Source: an uncultured Eubacteriales bacterium
Lineage (GTDB): Bacteria; Bacillota_A; Clostridia; Christensenellales; Aristaeellaceae
DNA: 23,201 nucleotides
Assembly: GCA_902766515.1 (NCBI GenBank)
Contig: CACXEB010000135.1
Coordinates: forward strand, 1-23,201
Direction of reading: 5' to 3'
Positions within the stretch are counted from its first letter, which is position 1. Each line of letters opens with the position of its first letter. This document shows positions 1 through 6,885 of this stretch, piece by piece. The notes under the pieces were generated by a model that was not told the origin of the DNA, made no database searches, and saw only the letters and a list, made by a program, of their open reading frames with translations. Both the position numbers and the translations under genes were made by a program.

Positions 1-999
1 GCCAAGATGCAGTTGGGCGCGTGGGAATACGATATCGTGTATCCCGCGTACAAATGCAACATGACGGACATCGCCGCGGCGATGGGCATCATGCAGCTCA
101 AGCGCTTCGACGGCCTGATGGAAAAGCGGAAAAACGTGATTGCGGCGTATGACCGGGTGCTGCTGCCGCTGGGCATCGAGCGGCTCTACCATTTCGCGGA
201 GAAGAACAAGGGCAACGGCCATCTGTACCTGATGCGCATCCCGGGCATCAACGAGCAGCAGCGCAACGAAATCATCGTGAAAATGGCGGAGGCGGGCATC
301 GCCACGAACGTCCATTTCAAGCCGCTGCCCATGCACACGGCGTACAAGGCGCTGGGTTTCCGCATCGAGGACTATCCCAACGCCTACGCGCAGTACTGCA
401 ACGAGATCACCCTGCCGCTGCACACGATGCTGACCGAGGAGGAGGTCGATTACGTCGCGGAAACGATGCGGAACATCCTGGACGGCACCTATACGCAGCG
501 GGCGCCCGAGATGCTGACGCTCAAGCGGGTCCGCGAGAGCGAGGCAAACGACCTGAAGACCGTCCAGACGATCCTCCAGGAGTGCGGCGAGGAGATGTTC
601 ATCCGCTACAACCAGCTGCACTGGGCGACGCCGCTTAACATGAGCGTGCTGGTGGACGAGGCCCTGACCAAGGCGGTCTTCCTGGTGCAGGACGAGCACG
701 GAGACACCATCGCGACCTTCAACATTTCCGAGCAGCCTTCCATTTACTTCGATATGGACAGGAAGGCCATGTACATCCAGCGCCTCGGCGTCATCCCGCC
801 CCTGTGGCGGCACGGCGTCGGCACCAAGGTGATGGAGAGCATTGAGGGCGTCGCGCGCCAGGACGGCTGTGACTGCATGCGCTGCACCGTCTATTCTGAA
901 AGCAACGCCGTCCACTTCCTGGAAAAGCTCGGCTTCAGGACGCTGTACAAGCGGCCCAGCAAGCACTTCGTCCTGCTGTGCATGGAAAAGGATCTGTAA
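1..999 (+). CDS. DegT/DnrJ-type sugar aminotransferase C-terminus fused to GNAT acetyltransferase (5' partial)
   Basis: The reading frame is open from base 1, so the start and most of the aminotransferase domain lie outside the window. The first ~165 visible residues match the C-terminal part of PLP-dependent DegT/DnrJ/EryC1/StrS sugar aminotransferases, including the NMTDIAAAMGIMQL segment and the NVHFKPLPMHT segment. The PLP-binding lysine would be upstream and cannot be checked. From about base 511 a second domain follows, with GNAT features: the RLGVIPPLWRHGVGTKV acetyl-CoA-binding segment and a late NAVHFLEKLGF segment. A fused aminotransferase and N-acetyltransferase would aminate a keto-sugar nucleotide and acetylate the new amine; this is inferred, since such pairs are usually separate genes. 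It is followed after 15 bases by a formyltransferase, which fits amino-sugar chemistry. The domain calls are fairly firm; the substrate is unknown. Confidence 0.85.
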   Translation, partial: AKMQLGAWEYDIVYPAYKCNMTDIAAAMGIMQLKRFDGLMEKRKNVIAAYDRVLLPLGIERLYHFAEKNKGNGHLYLMRIPGINEQQRNEIIVKMAEAGIATNVHFKPLPMHTAYKALGFRIEDYPNAYAQYCNEITLPLHTMLTEEEVDYVAETMRNILDGTYTQRAPEMLTLKRVRESEANDLKTVQTILQECGEEMFIRYNQLHWATPLNMSVLVDEALTKAVFLVQDEHGDTIATFNISEQPSIYFDMDRKAMYIQRLGVIPPLWRHGVGTKVMESIEGVARQDGCDCMRCTVYSESNAVHFLEKLGFRTLYKRPSKHFVLLCMEKDL

Positions 1000-1014
1000 A
1001 AGGGAACGGGAACG

Positions 1015-1965
1015 ATGATCAGAATCGCATGGGTCGGGTTTCATGAGGAAGGCCTGCAGGCGTTTTCAGCCGTCCTGCGGGCGGGATATCCGGTCAGCGG
1101 CTTTATCACCCTGAGCGACGAGGCGTTCGCGAAGCGTTCAGCGGGCAGCAGGGCCTATGAGCAGTGCTGCCGGGAATACGGGGTGCCGTACCATACCGTG
1201 GATACCATCAAGGGCGACGAAGCGTACAGCCTGGTCCTGTCGATGGCGCCGGACCTGCTGGTCGTGCTGGGCTGGTCGGAGATCCTGCCGGAAAGGCTGC
1301 TGAAGATCCCGACGATCGGCACCGTAGGCACGCATGCCGCGCTGCTGCCCCATAACAAGGGCAGCGCGCCGATCAACTGGGCGGTGATCCATGGCGAGAC
1401 GGTCACGGGCAACACGATGATGTGGCTTGACCCGGAGGTGGATTCCGGCAAGATCATCGACCAGAAGGCCTTTGACATCACCATGTACGATACCTGCGGC
1501 ACCCTGTATGAAAAAGTGGCCGCGACCAACGCTGAAATGCTGGTGGATCTCCTCCGGCAGCTCGACCGGGGCGTCCGGCCGGAAAGCCCCATCGAGAACC
1601 GGTCGGACGAGCCGATCCTGCCCAGGCGCAGGCCGAAGGACGGGCTGATGGACTGGCGGCAGCCGGCCGGTGCGGTCTACAACTTTATCCGCGCCCTGAC
1701 GGATCCGTACCCGGGCGCGTTTACGTACCTGAACGGACAGAAGTGGCTGATCTGGAAGGCGGCGCTGCTGCCGGTCGGCACGGACCGGGCGCCGGGGACG
1801 ATCGTGGGCCGGGCGTACGGCTTTGGCGAGAACGCCAGCGGCTACCTGGTCGCGGCGGGCGACGGCCTGATCCTGGTGACGGAAATGCAGGCGGAGGACG
1901 GGCGGCGCTATACCGGGCAGGCGCTCAACGGCCTGGCGCTGGAGGGACGGTTTGCCGATGAATAA
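1015..1965 (+). CDS. Sugar N-formyltransferase-like protein (ArnA/Fmt superfamily)
   Basis: The 316-residue protein has the formyltransferase core followed by an Fmt/ArnA-type C-terminal domain that begins at the DWRQPAGAVYNFIRAL segment. The family uses 10-formyl-tetrahydrofolate to formylate an amine, either on a nucleotide-linked amino sugar or on Met-tRNA; the polysaccharide context favours an amino sugar. His107 (GTHAALLP) and Asp143 (LDPEVDSG) sit where the catalytic His and Asp are expected. The usual catalytic Asn two residues before the His (N102 in ArnA) is Gly105 here, so this is either a divergent subfamily or a protein with altered activity. The ATG at 1015 follows AAGGGAACGGGA. 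The gene end overlaps the start of the next gene. Confidence 0.85.
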   Translation: MIRIAWVGFHEEGLQAFSAVLRAGYPVSGFITLSDEAFAKRSAGSRAYEQCCREYGVPYHTVDTIKGDEAYSLVLSMAPDLLVVLGWSEILPERLLKIPTIGTVGTHAALLPHNKGSAPINWAVIHGETVTGNTMMWLDPEVDSGKIIDQKAFDITMYDTCGTLYEKVAATNAEMLVDLLRQLDRGVRPESPIENRSDEPILPRRRPKDGLMDWRQPAGAVYNFIRALTDPYPGAFTYLNGQKWLIWKAALLPVGTDRAPGTIVGRAYGFGENASGYLVAAGDGLILVTEMQAEDGRRYTGQALNGLALEGRFADE

Positions 1966-2611
1966 ACGGGTACTGGTGGTAGCGGCGCATCCGGACGACG
2001 AGCTGCTGGGGATCGGCGGCACGGTCCTCAGGCATGTCCGGCAGGGGGATACCGTAAGGGCGGTCATCATGTGCGAGGGCGAATCGCTCCGGTACGCCCG
2101 GGACGTGGGCCAGCACAGCGCCACGCAGGAGGCCGCGGCCATCCTGGGCATCGAACAGGTGTACCGCCTGGACTATCCGGACCAGAAGCTGGATACCTTC
2201 TCCCTGACGGAGCTCATCACGCCGCTGGAGAAGATCTCCGAGGCGTTCCGGCCCCAGGTGATCTACTGCCAGTCGGCGGCGGATGTCAACCGGGACCACA
2301 AGATCCTGTTTGAAGCGGCGTCGGTCGCCTTCCGGCCGCTCGATCCCTGGATTGAGGCGTTTTACACGTTCTACACGGTCAGCAGCACCGAGTGGGGCTT
2401 CCCGAGGAGCTTCATCCCCGATACGTGGGTGGACATCACCGACGTGCTGGAAGAAAAAATCCGCGCGTTCGAATGCTATGCCAGCGAAGTGCGGGACTAT
2501 CCGCACCCCCGGTCATCGCAGGCGCTCAGAAACCAGGCGTACTTCTGGGGCAACCAGTGCTGCATGCAGGCGGCGGAAGCACTTATGACGATAAGAAGGG
2601 TCTTGCGTTGA
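1958..2611 (+). CDS. PIG-L/LmbE family N-deacetylase
   Basis: The 217-residue protein has the PIG-L zinc-site motif AHPDDE at residues 10-15 and the second metal-ligand segment NRDHK at 111-115. Family members are Zn-dependent deacetylases that remove an acetyl from N-acetylglucosamine-type groups, as in GPI, mycothiol and bacillithiol synthesis, and they also occur in glycan loci. Here it probably exposes an amine on a sugar or sugar intermediate, which could feed the upstream formyltransferase; this is inferred. I chose ATG 1958, which has GGAGGG at 1941-1946. An in-frame TTG at 1952 would add two residues. It overlaps the upstream gene by 8 bases and ends in a TTGA overlap with the next gene, so translation is probably coupled. 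No signal peptide is seen, so the enzyme is probably cytoplasmic. Confidence 0.88.
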   Translation: MNKRVLVVAAHPDDELLGIGGTVLRHVRQGDTVRAVIMCEGESLRYARDVGQHSATQEAAAILGIEQVYRLDYPDQKLDTFSLTELITPLEKISEAFRPQVIYCQSAADVNRDHKILFEAASVAFRPLDPWIEAFYTFYTVSSTEWGFPRSFIPDTWVDITDVLEEKIRAFECYASEVRDYPHPRSSQALRNQAYFWGNQCCMQAAEALMTIRRVLR

Positions 2612-3315
2612 AAAAGGGACAGCGAATCTTCAAGAATATCATCGACCGGCTCCTGGCGCTGATCGCGCTGATCGTCCTGAGCCCCGTGATGCTGATCGCG
2701 GCGCTGGGCATCAAGCTGACCAGCAGGGGGCCGGTGCTGTATAAAGCCCGCCGCATGGGCCGCGGCATGCAGCCGCTGACGGTGTACAAGTTCCGGACGA
2801 TGCGCATCAGTGCCGAGCCCGGAAGCGCCATCACCGGCCTGGGAGACGCGCGGGTGTTCCGGTGGGGCAGCATCCTCCGGGCCGTCAAGGTGGATGAGCT
2901 GCCCCAGCTGTTCAATATCCTGAACGGCACCATGTCGGTCATCGGCCCCCGGCCGGAGGATATCGACATCGTGGAAAACGATTATAGCGAAGAGGAAAAG
3001 GAGACGCTGTCCGTGCTGCCAGGCCTGGCATGCCCGGGCAGTATTTACAATTATACCCACGGTGAAAAATACCTGACCGGTGATGACGCCCACGAGATCT
3101 ATGTCACCCGGCTTTTGCACATCAAGCTGGCCCTGGACCTGTATTACCTCCGCCACTGGCACCTGGGGTATGACGTGGCGCTGATCTTCCGGACCCTGTG
3201 GGCCATCCTGCTGAACATGCTGGGCGTCCGCCGGCGGAAATACCCGATGGAGTACGTTCGGCTCTATGGCGAGCGGGATGTGATGCAGGAGGACGGCCGG
3301 GGGAGTGCGGCGTGA
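2608..3315 (+). CDS. Initiating sugar transferase (polyprenol-phosphate phosphoglycosyltransferase)
   Basis: The 235-residue protein is a small PglC-type phosphoglycosyltransferase. It would move a sugar-1-phosphate from a UDP-sugar to undecaprenyl phosphate, the first committed step of glycan assembly at the inner face of the membrane. One hydrophobic segment (residues ~11-33) contains the Ser25-Pro26 pair typical of the re-entrant helix. The VYKFRTMR motif follows at 59-66, then the catalytic Asp96-Glu97 in VDELPQLFNIL, then MSVIGPRP. I chose TTG 2608 as the start: it overlaps the upstream TGA (TTGA), has AAGAAGGG at 2593-2600, and is directly followed by the family N-terminus. The frame is open further upstream to 2392, but that stretch lies inside the PIG-L gene. 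A 20-bp palindrome spans the stop codon. Confidence 0.92.
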   Translation: MKKGQRIFKNIIDRLLALIALIVLSPVMLIAALGIKLTSRGPVLYKARRMGRGMQPLTVYKFRTMRISAEPGSAITGLGDARVFRWGSILRAVKVDELPQLFNILNGTMSVIGPRPEDIDIVENDYSEEEKETLSVLPGLACPGSIYNYTHGEKYLTGDDAHEIYVTRLLHIKLALDLYYLRHWHLGYDVALIFRTLWAILLNMLGVRRRKYPMEYVRLYGERDVMQEDGRGSAA

Positions 3316-3325
3316 TCACGCCGCA
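3306..3325. repeat. Perfect 20-bp palindrome spanning a stop codon
   Basis: TGCGGCGTGATCACGCCGCA reads the same on both strands and contains the TGA stop (3313-3315) of the sugar transferase gene. As RNA it can fold into a 7-bp stem with a 6-base loop. It could attenuate transcription, protect an mRNA end or bind a dimeric protein. It is not followed directly by a T-run (the nearest, T7, is at 3362-3368), so it is not a textbook terminator. Confidence 0.6.
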
Positions 3326-3526
3326 TGCCGCATCCGGGCATTTCCCGTCACGGTTCAATCCTTTTTTTCCCCTTCCAGTCGCCAGGAGGGGCTCCGGGAC
3401 CGTATCAAAGACAGGGGAACGGCCGGGCGGACCGGCGTTTGCCAGGAGGCCGGCGCTGCCGACCGCTTCGGGACGGAAGCATACGCTTTATGATTCAACG
3501 TACTGTCAATGACATCGGAGGCCAGG
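3316..3526. other. 211-bp intergenic gap, the only long gap inside the gene run
   Basis: No supportable gene is seen here: the short open frames that cross it lack ribosome sites and recognisable protein content. It holds the right half of the palindrome at 3306-3325, a weak CGGG/CCCG hairpin at 3335-3347, a T7 run at 3362-3368 and a TATGAT hexamer at 3489-3494. All other gaps up to 22607 are about 33 bases or less. This is therefore the most likely place for partial termination and re-initiation. Confidence 0.6.
3489..3494 (+). promoter_or_regulatory. Candidate -10 box of an internal promoter
   Basis: TATGAT matches five of six positions of the sigma-A -10 consensus, which is notable in this GC-rich sequence, and it lies 32 bases before the LicD start. 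The -35 region at normal spacing (around 3466-3472) is poor and there is no TG extension. It is offered only as a weak candidate. Confidence 0.3.
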
Positions 3527-4363
3527 ATGGACGAGTTATCCCTGCGGGAAATTCAGGAGACCGAACTGCAGCTGCTGCTGAAGTTCCATGAGATCTGCGC
3601 CCGGCACGGGTGGCGCTATTCGCTGAGCGGCGGCTCGCTGATCGGCGCGGTCCGGCACCAGGGCTTTATCCCCTGGGACGACGACGTGGACGTGGTCATG
3701 CCGCGGCCGGACTATGATCAGTTTACCGCGTACTGCAAGACGGAACAGATCCCCTTCGGGTTTGTGCACTACGAGACGGTGCAGGGCTATCACGGCCTGT
3801 TTGCCCGGCTGTGGGACCGCGATACGGTGGTTGAGGACAGCGTCGCGGATTTTGCTTTTGAATTCGGCATCAGCATGGACATTTTCCCGGTCGAGGGCAT
3901 GGGCGCCAGCCGGGAGGAAGCGCTCCGCATCTTCCGGAAAACCGCCTGGGACCGGGAGCTGCTCAACGCCGTCGCCTGGAAGAAGTACGCCCGCAGCAAA
4001 ACGCACGGCCTCTGGATGGAGCCGATCCGCTTCATGATGTTTGTCATCAGCCGGTTCGTTGATCCGGTCAGGCTGCTGAAAAAGGTGGACCGCGTCAACC
4101 GCAGCCATCCCTTTGAGACGAGCGAGTACGCCGCGAGCGTCTGCGGGGTGTACCGGACCCGCGAGATCATGCCCCGGAAGGTGTTCAGCGAGCTCCGGGA
4201 CACGCAGTTTGAAGGGCATACCGTCAAAATCATGCAGGATTACGATACCTACCTCGGCAGCCTGTTCGGGGACTACATGACGCTGCCGCCCGAGCACAAA
4301 AGGGTATCGCACCACACGTTCAGGGCCTACAGGAAACACACGGAGGAGGGAGCAAAGGCATGA
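3527..4363 (+). CDS. licD: LicD family phosphotransferase 1
   Basis: The 278-residue protein carries the LicD signature near its N-terminus: Gly35-Gly36-Ser, GAVRH at 40-44 and FIPWDDDVD at 47-55, whose acidic residues bind the metal. LicD proteins move a phospho-group from a CDP- or CMP-activated donor to a glycan, for example phosphocholine in pneumococcus; the related FKRP/fukutin enzymes move ribitol phosphate from CDP-ribitol. ATG 3527 is chosen because GGAGG (3517-3521) sits five bases upstream; an in-frame ATG at 3509 overlaps that site's upstream side. The gene ends in an ATGA overlap with an IspD/TarI-type cytidylyltransferase, which may supply its donor. The family is clear; donor and acceptor are inferred. 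Confidence 0.9.
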   Translation: MDELSLREIQETELQLLLKFHEICARHGWRYSLSGGSLIGAVRHQGFIPWDDDVDVVMPRPDYDQFTAYCKTEQIPFGFVHYETVQGYHGLFARLWDRDTVVEDSVADFAFEFGISMDIFPVEGMGASREEALRIFRKTAWDRELLNAVAWKKYARSKTHGLWMEPIRFMMFVISRFVDPVRLLKKVDRVNRSHPFETSEYAASVCGVYRTREIMPRKVFSELRDTQFEGHTVKIMQDYDTYLGSLFGDYMTLPPEHKRVSHHTFRAYRKHTEEGAKA

Positions 4364-5073
4364 TCGCCGCGTTACTCACAGCCGCCGGCACCGGCACCCG
4401 GATGGGACAGGACATTCCAAAGCAGTTCATGCCGGTCAACAACAAGCCGCTGATCATATACACCATGGAAGCCTTCCAGAACCACCCGGCCATCGACGCG
4501 ATCATCGTGGTGACGCTGCCGGAATGGACCAGCGTGCTGAAGGCGTACGCCAACCAGTACAACATCACCAAGCTGCGCTGGATCGTTCCGGGCGGCGCCA
4601 CCGGCCAGGAATCCATCCGCCAGGGCCTGCTGACCCTCGGCAGGGAGCTGTCCCCGGAGGACATCGTGATGATCCATGACGGCAACCGCTGCCTGGTGTC
4701 CAGCGAAATCATCTCGGACTCGATCGCCGTCTTCCACCGGCACGGGTCCGCCGTGACGGCCATCCCCTGCGTCGAGGCGGTTTTCCGCAGCAGCGACAAC
4801 GGGGAATCCTCCACGATCTCCATCGACCGCGAACTGCTCTTCCGGACCCAGACGCCCCACACCTATACGCTGGGCAAGCTGCTGTGGGCGCATGAGGAGG
4901 CGGAGCGCCGGCACATCACCGGCACGGCTGCGACCTGCACGCTGATGCAGCAGCTGGGGGAGACGGTCTATTTCTCCAAGGGGTCGGAAACCAACCTGAA
5001 AATCACGACGGTGGACGACATGCTGATCTTTGAAGCGCTGCTACATACCAAGAAGGAAAGCTGGCTGAAATAA
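4360..5073 (+). CDS. IspD/TarI-type cytidylyltransferase 1 (divergent copy)
   Basis: The 237-residue protein has the IspD/TarI fold, which joins CTP with a polyol or erythritol phosphate to give a CDP-alcohol. The N-terminal loop AAGTGTRMGQDIPKQF is intact, as are the Asp and Arg of the HDxxR motif, the RTQTP segment and a NLKITT segment near the C-terminus. The usual HDA-x-RP motif reads HDGNRC, with Pro changed to Cys. It is close in sequence to the next gene, which has the standard motif, so the two look like tandem paralogues with separate substrates. The start overlaps the LicD 1 stop by four bases (ATGA). In this setting a CDP-ribitol-like product for a cell-surface glycan is more likely than isoprenoid synthesis, but that is inference. 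Confidence 0.87.
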   Translation: MIAALLTAAGTGTRMGQDIPKQFMPVNNKPLIIYTMEAFQNHPAIDAIIVVTLPEWTSVLKAYANQYNITKLRWIVPGGATGQESIRQGLLTLGRELSPEDIVMIHDGNRCLVSSEIISDSIAVFHRHGSAVTAIPCVEAVFRSSDNGESSTISIDRELLFRTQTPHTYTLGKLLWAHEEAERRHITGTAATCTLMQQLGETVYFSKGSETNLKITTVDDMLIFEALLHTKKESWLK

Positions 5074-5094
5074 CCGGCAAGGGAGGCGGCAATA

Positions 5095-5811
5095 TTGGCC
5101 AATATCGGTCTGATTATCGCGGGCGGTTCCGGCAACCGCATGCACCAGGATATTCCCAAGCAGTTCATCACGGTCAATGAGCGGCCGGTGATCGTATACA
5201 CGCTGGAGGCGTTTGAGCACCATCCGGAAATCGACGCCATCGCCGTGGTCTGCATCGAAGGCTGGGAGCAGGTGCTGTGGGCCTATGCCCGGCAGTTCAA
5301 CATCGCCAAGCTCCAATACGTGGTGTGCGGCGGCAGGAACGGCCAGGATTCCATCCGCAACGGGCTGTTCGAGCTGGAAAAGCATTTTGCCCCGGACGAC
5401 ATCGTGCTGGTGCATGACGCCATCCGGCCCATGGTATCCGCGGAGATCATCTCCGACAACATCCGCGTGGCGCGGGAATTCGGCAACGCGATCGCCGTGA
5501 TCCCCTGTGCGGAGGCGATGCTGCAGACCGAGGACGGCGCCGTATCGACCGGCAGCTACCCGCGCGACCGGCTCAAGCGCACCCAGACGCCGCAGGCATT
5601 CCGCCTGGGGGAGATCTGCGACCTGCACCGCCGCGCCCTGGCGGCCGGGATCACCAATTCCATCGCTTCCTGCACGCTGAAGATCGAAATGGGCGAGCAG
5701 GTCTATTTCTCCGCCGGGTCGGAAAAAAACATCAAGCTGACCACCGTGGAGGACATCGACATTTTCAAGGCGCTGCTGGCGGCCAAGCGCTCCGACTGGC
5801 TGAAGGACTGA
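5095..5811 (+). CDS. IspD/TarI-type cytidylyltransferase 2
   Basis: The 238-residue protein is a second CTP-dependent polyol/erythritol-phosphate cytidylyltransferase. It has IAGGSGNRMHQDIPKQF at the N-terminus, the standard HDAIRP motif, RTQTPQAF, and NIKLTT near the C-terminus. It aligns with the previous gene almost without gaps. The start is TTG 5095, eight bases after GGGAGG (5081-5086), because no ATG gives the full nucleotide-binding loop. An SDR epimerase/dehydratase follows after four bases. IspD-SDR pairs are known in capsule loci, where the SDR prepares the sugar or polyol phosphate (the Haemophilus Bcs1 type is a fusion of the two). No TarJ-like alcohol dehydrogenase is seen, so the activated group cannot be named. 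Confidence 0.9.
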   Translation: MANIGLIIAGGSGNRMHQDIPKQFITVNERPVIVYTLEAFEHHPEIDAIAVVCIEGWEQVLWAYARQFNIAKLQYVVCGGRNGQDSIRNGLFELEKHFAPDDIVLVHDAIRPMVSAEIISDNIRVAREFGNAIAVIPCAEAMLQTEDGAVSTGSYPRDRLKRTQTPQAFRLGEICDLHRRALAAGITNSIASCTLKIEMGEQVYFSAGSEKNIKLTTVEDIDIFKALLAAKRSDWLKD

Positions 5812-5815
5812 GGAT

Positions 5816-6862
5816 ATGCGGATTTACGACAGCAAGCTGTGGATCTCTGAGCTCGACGAGGTGCTGGACCGCTTTCCCGGCATCCGGGACCTCGCGGGGA
5901 AGTCCGTCCTGATCACGGGCGCTACGGGCCTGATCTGCTCGGCGGCGGCGGACCTGCTGATCCGCTGCAACGACACGCAGGGCACGGGCATCCGGATCCT
6001 CGCGGCCGGGCGGAGCGCGGAGAAGGTCCTGGCCCGTTTCGGGGCGCGGGACGACGTCACCTTTGTGCCGTATGACGCGACCCGTCCGGACGGTCCGCTG
6101 CCGGACAGCTGCGATTACATCATCCACGGCGCGAGCAACGCGACGCCGAAGACCATCATGCAGGAGCCGGTGGAGACGATGCTGAGCAACTTCGTCGGCC
6201 TGCGGCGCCTGCTGGAGCACGCCCGGACCCATGGGACGGCGCGGGTGCTGTACGTCTCCAGCTCCGAGGTCTACGGGAAAAAGGACGACGCCCTGCCCTA
6301 CCGTGAAGGCCAGTACGGCTATATCGACCTGCTGAACCCCCGGAACTCCTACCCGGTCAGCAAGCGCGCGGCGGAGACGCTGTGCGCCAGCTACGCGGCG
6401 GAGTACGGCGTGGATACCGCCATCGTCCGCCCCGGCCACATCTACGGGCCGACGGCGACGCCCAATGATTACCGGGTCTCATCCGCCTGGGCCTATGCCG
6501 CAGCGCGGGGGGAGGACATCGTCATGAAGAGTGATGGAGCCCAGCTGCGCAGCTACTGCCACTGCCTGGACTGCGCGTCCGCCCTGCTCACGGTGCTGTT
6601 GAAGGGCGCGTCCACCGGGGCGTACAACATCTCCAACCCGGCTTCCATCATCACGATCCGCCAGATGGCGGAGCTCCTCACCCGGGCGGGCGGCGTCCGG
6701 CTGAAGCTGGAGCTGCCGGCGGAGGAGGAAAGAAAGGCGTTCAATCCGATGAGCAACTCGTCGCTGAACAGCGACGCGCTGGAGGCGCTGGGCTGGCAGG
6801 GGCTGTTCGGCGCGGAGCGGGGCTTTGCGGAAACCGTCCGGATCCTGCGGGAAACCATGTAA
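5816..6862 (+). CDS. NAD-dependent epimerase/dehydratase 1 (extended SDR)
   Basis: The 348-residue protein has an extended short-chain dehydrogenase fold with NAD(P)-binding GATGLICS at residues 35-42, a YVSSSEVYG segment, and catalytic Tyr179/Lys183 in NSYPVSK. The third glycine of the usual GxxGxxG loop is Cys41. The PGHIYGP segment and the C-terminal substrate domain are typical of nucleotide-sugar epimerases and dehydratases. About 28 residues precede the Rossmann strand, a longer N-terminus than in simple GalE proteins. Placed four bases after cytidylyltransferase 2 and just before LicD 2, it probably modifies the sugar or CDP-linked group that these enzymes handle. The exact reaction cannot be told from sequence alone. 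Confidence 0.88.
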   Translation: MRIYDSKLWISELDEVLDRFPGIRDLAGKSVLITGATGLICSAAADLLIRCNDTQGTGIRILAAGRSAEKVLARFGARDDVTFVPYDATRPDGPLPDSCDYIIHGASNATPKTIMQEPVETMLSNFVGLRRLLEHARTHGTARVLYVSSSEVYGKKDDALPYREGQYGYIDLLNPRNSYPVSKRAAETLCASYAAEYGVDTAIVRPGHIYGPTATPNDYRVSSAWAYAAARGEDIVMKSDGAQLRSYCHCLDCASALLTVLLKGASTGAYNISNPASIITIRQMAELLTRAGGVRLKLELPAEEERKAFNPMSNSSLNSDALEALGWQGLFGAERGFAETVRILRETM

Positions 6863-6885
6863 CGGAAAGGTTGGATCATCATTCC

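Noticed and set aside
511..999. Separate GNAT gene starting at ATG 511
   Set aside because: No ribosome site is seen before 511 and the frame is continuous with the aminotransferase, so a fusion is the simpler reading.
2392..2607. N-terminal extension of the sugar transferase to 2392
   Set aside because: It lies fully within the PIG-L gene and is unlike the family; TTG 2608 has a ribosome site and the normal N-terminus.
3306..3368. Palindrome plus T7 run as an intrinsic terminator
   Set aside because: The stem and the T-run are 36 bases apart, so the standard terminator geometry is not met; kept only as a possible attenuation signal.
3198..3591. Short + strand open frames crossing the 3316-3526 gap
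   Set aside because: They are Pro/Arg/Gly-rich, have no ribosome site and no recognisable content, and overlap real genes at both ends.
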